From Pseudomonadota bacterium (lineage in GTDB: Bacteria; Myxococcota; Polyangia; GCA-2747355; JACKDQ01), in the NCBI GenBank assembly GCA_030591195.1, contig JAUVBO010000309.1:1-5346 (forward strand): DNA of 5,346 bases, read 5' to 3'. The position numbers and the translations under genes were made by a program. Position 1 is the stretch's first letter; each line of letters begins with the position of its first letter. Shown piece after piece: positions 4,752 to 5,346 of the stretch. The notes under the pieces were generated by a model. That model saw nothing but the letters and a program-made list of their open reading frames with translations, did no database searches and was not told the DNA's origin.

Positions 4752-5346
4752 ATGGCACTTGAACGCTTTCGCCTCGAGGGCAAGACGGCGATCGTCTCGG
4801 GAGGTGGCCGCGGCATCGGCCGCGGCGTGGCGCTGGCGCTGGCCGAGGCGGGCGCCGACGTGGTCTGCGCCGCGCGCACGGCGAGCCAGGTCGAGGCGGT
4901 GGCGTCCGAGGTGGCGGCCCTCGGGCCCCGGGGCGTGCCGGTGGTCTGCGACGTCAACCAGTCCGAGCAGCTCGATCGGGTGGTCGACCGGGCGATCGTC
5001 GAGCTCGGGCGGATCGACATCCTGGTCAACGTCGCCGGCGGCACGATGCCGGCGCCAGCGCTGGCGGTCAGCCCCGAGGCCTTCGACGCCGCGTTTCACT
5101 TCAACGTCACCACCGCCTTCGAGCTCTGCCAGAAGGTGATCCCGGCGATGCGTCAGTGCGAAGACGGCGGCGCGATCGTCAACATCTCGTCGGCGATGTC
5201 GCATCTGGTGGACTCGGGCTTCGTCGCCTACGGCACGGCCAAGGCGGCCCTGTCGCACATGACGCGGCTGCTGGCCCACGAGCTCGCCCCCCGGGTGAGG
5301 GTCAACGCGCTGGCCGTCGGCGCGGTGCGCACCGACGCGCTGGCGC
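4752..5346 (+). CDS. Short-chain dehydrogenase/reductase (SDR), 3' end beyond the window
   Basis: A classical SDR oxidoreductase, probably cytoplasmic and NAD(P)(H)-dependent; the substrate cannot be told. The first 198 residues are present and roughly 50 are expected beyond the window. The Rossmann nucleotide motif is SGGGRGIG (16-23), a Ser-for-Thr variant of TGxxxGIG. R20 in the glycine loop and R42 after the second strand favour NADP(H). D67 contacts adenine in the family. The NNAG motif reads NVAG (93-96). The catalytic tetrad is N118, S147, Y160 and K164 (YGTAK), all present with the usual 13-residue Ser-Tyr gap. The motif after the substrate-side strand reads AVGAVRTDAL, with V189 where most SDRs have the Pro of PG; I recall related subfamilies with VG here. 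The start at 4752 follows the fxsA stop by 3 bases with only a weak Shine-Dalgarno sequence (GAGCAGCGG region), so translation probably depends on coupling. Confidence 0.93.
   Translation, partial: MALERFRLEGKTAIVSGGGRGIGRGVALALAEAGADVVCAARTASQVEAVASEVAALGPRGVPVVCDVNQSEQLDRVVDRAIVELGRIDILVNVAGGTMPAPALAVSPEAFDAAFHFNVTTAFELCQKVIPAMRQCEDGGAIVNISSAMSHLVDSGFVAYGTAKAALSHMTRLLAHELAPRVRVNALAVGAVRTDALA

Noticed and set aside
4104..5279. Long - strand open frame extending upstream of nhaA across fxsA and the SDR gene
   Set aside because: It is the antisense shadow of two well-supported + strand genes with strong third-position G/C bias; its translation is low-complexity Arg/His/Asp/Gly and lacks any domain, whereas NhaA family homology begins at 4103.

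Overview
The window is GC-rich, gene-dense bacterial DNA with strong G/C preference at third codon positions. Two outer-membrane-type lipoproteins, one ending in a CsgG/TolB-N-like domain of a kind I associate with myxobacteria, together with a small Rho_N-like/coiled-coil protein and an NhaA of the 'ADD' type, suggest a myxobacterium-like (Myxococcota / former Deltaproteobacteria) chromosome. This assignment rests on protein style, not on a marker gene. I see no rRNA, tRNA, CRISPR, IS element or phage gene.

Layout. (1) Positions 67-1877, + strand: a two-gene lipoprotein operon with a 2-base gap. The first protein carries an internal 41-residue tandem duplication rich in Arg, Thr and Tyr; the second has the CsgG/TolB-like C-terminal domain. 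(2) Positions 1962-2306, + strand: a small helical, basic protein with a Rho_N/SAP-like N-terminus and its own candidate promoter in the 84-base gap upstream. (3) Positions 2317-4103, - strand: nhaA (Na+/H+ antiporter) followed 11 bases later by a secreted, Arg-rich, 12-cysteine protein that I do not recognise, whose Shine-Dalgarno sequence overlaps the nhaA stop codon. This pair converges on gene (2), with 10 bases between the stop codons and a perfect hairpin there. (4) Positions 4236-5346, + strand: fxsA followed after 3 bases by a short-chain dehydrogenase/reductase that runs off the window edge. It diverges from nhaA across a 132-base intergenic region.

Functionally, most of the window concerns the cell envelope: two lipoproteins probably acting together in the outer membrane or periplasm, an inner-membrane ion antiporter coupled to an exported disulfide-type protein, and the FxsA membrane protein. 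The least explained items are the 12-cysteine protein (twin CX3C pairs, then four cysteines exactly 11 residues apart) and the repeat-bearing lipoprotein. No defence system, biosynthetic cluster or mobile element is visible, so any novelty here is at the level of single proteins and their pairing.
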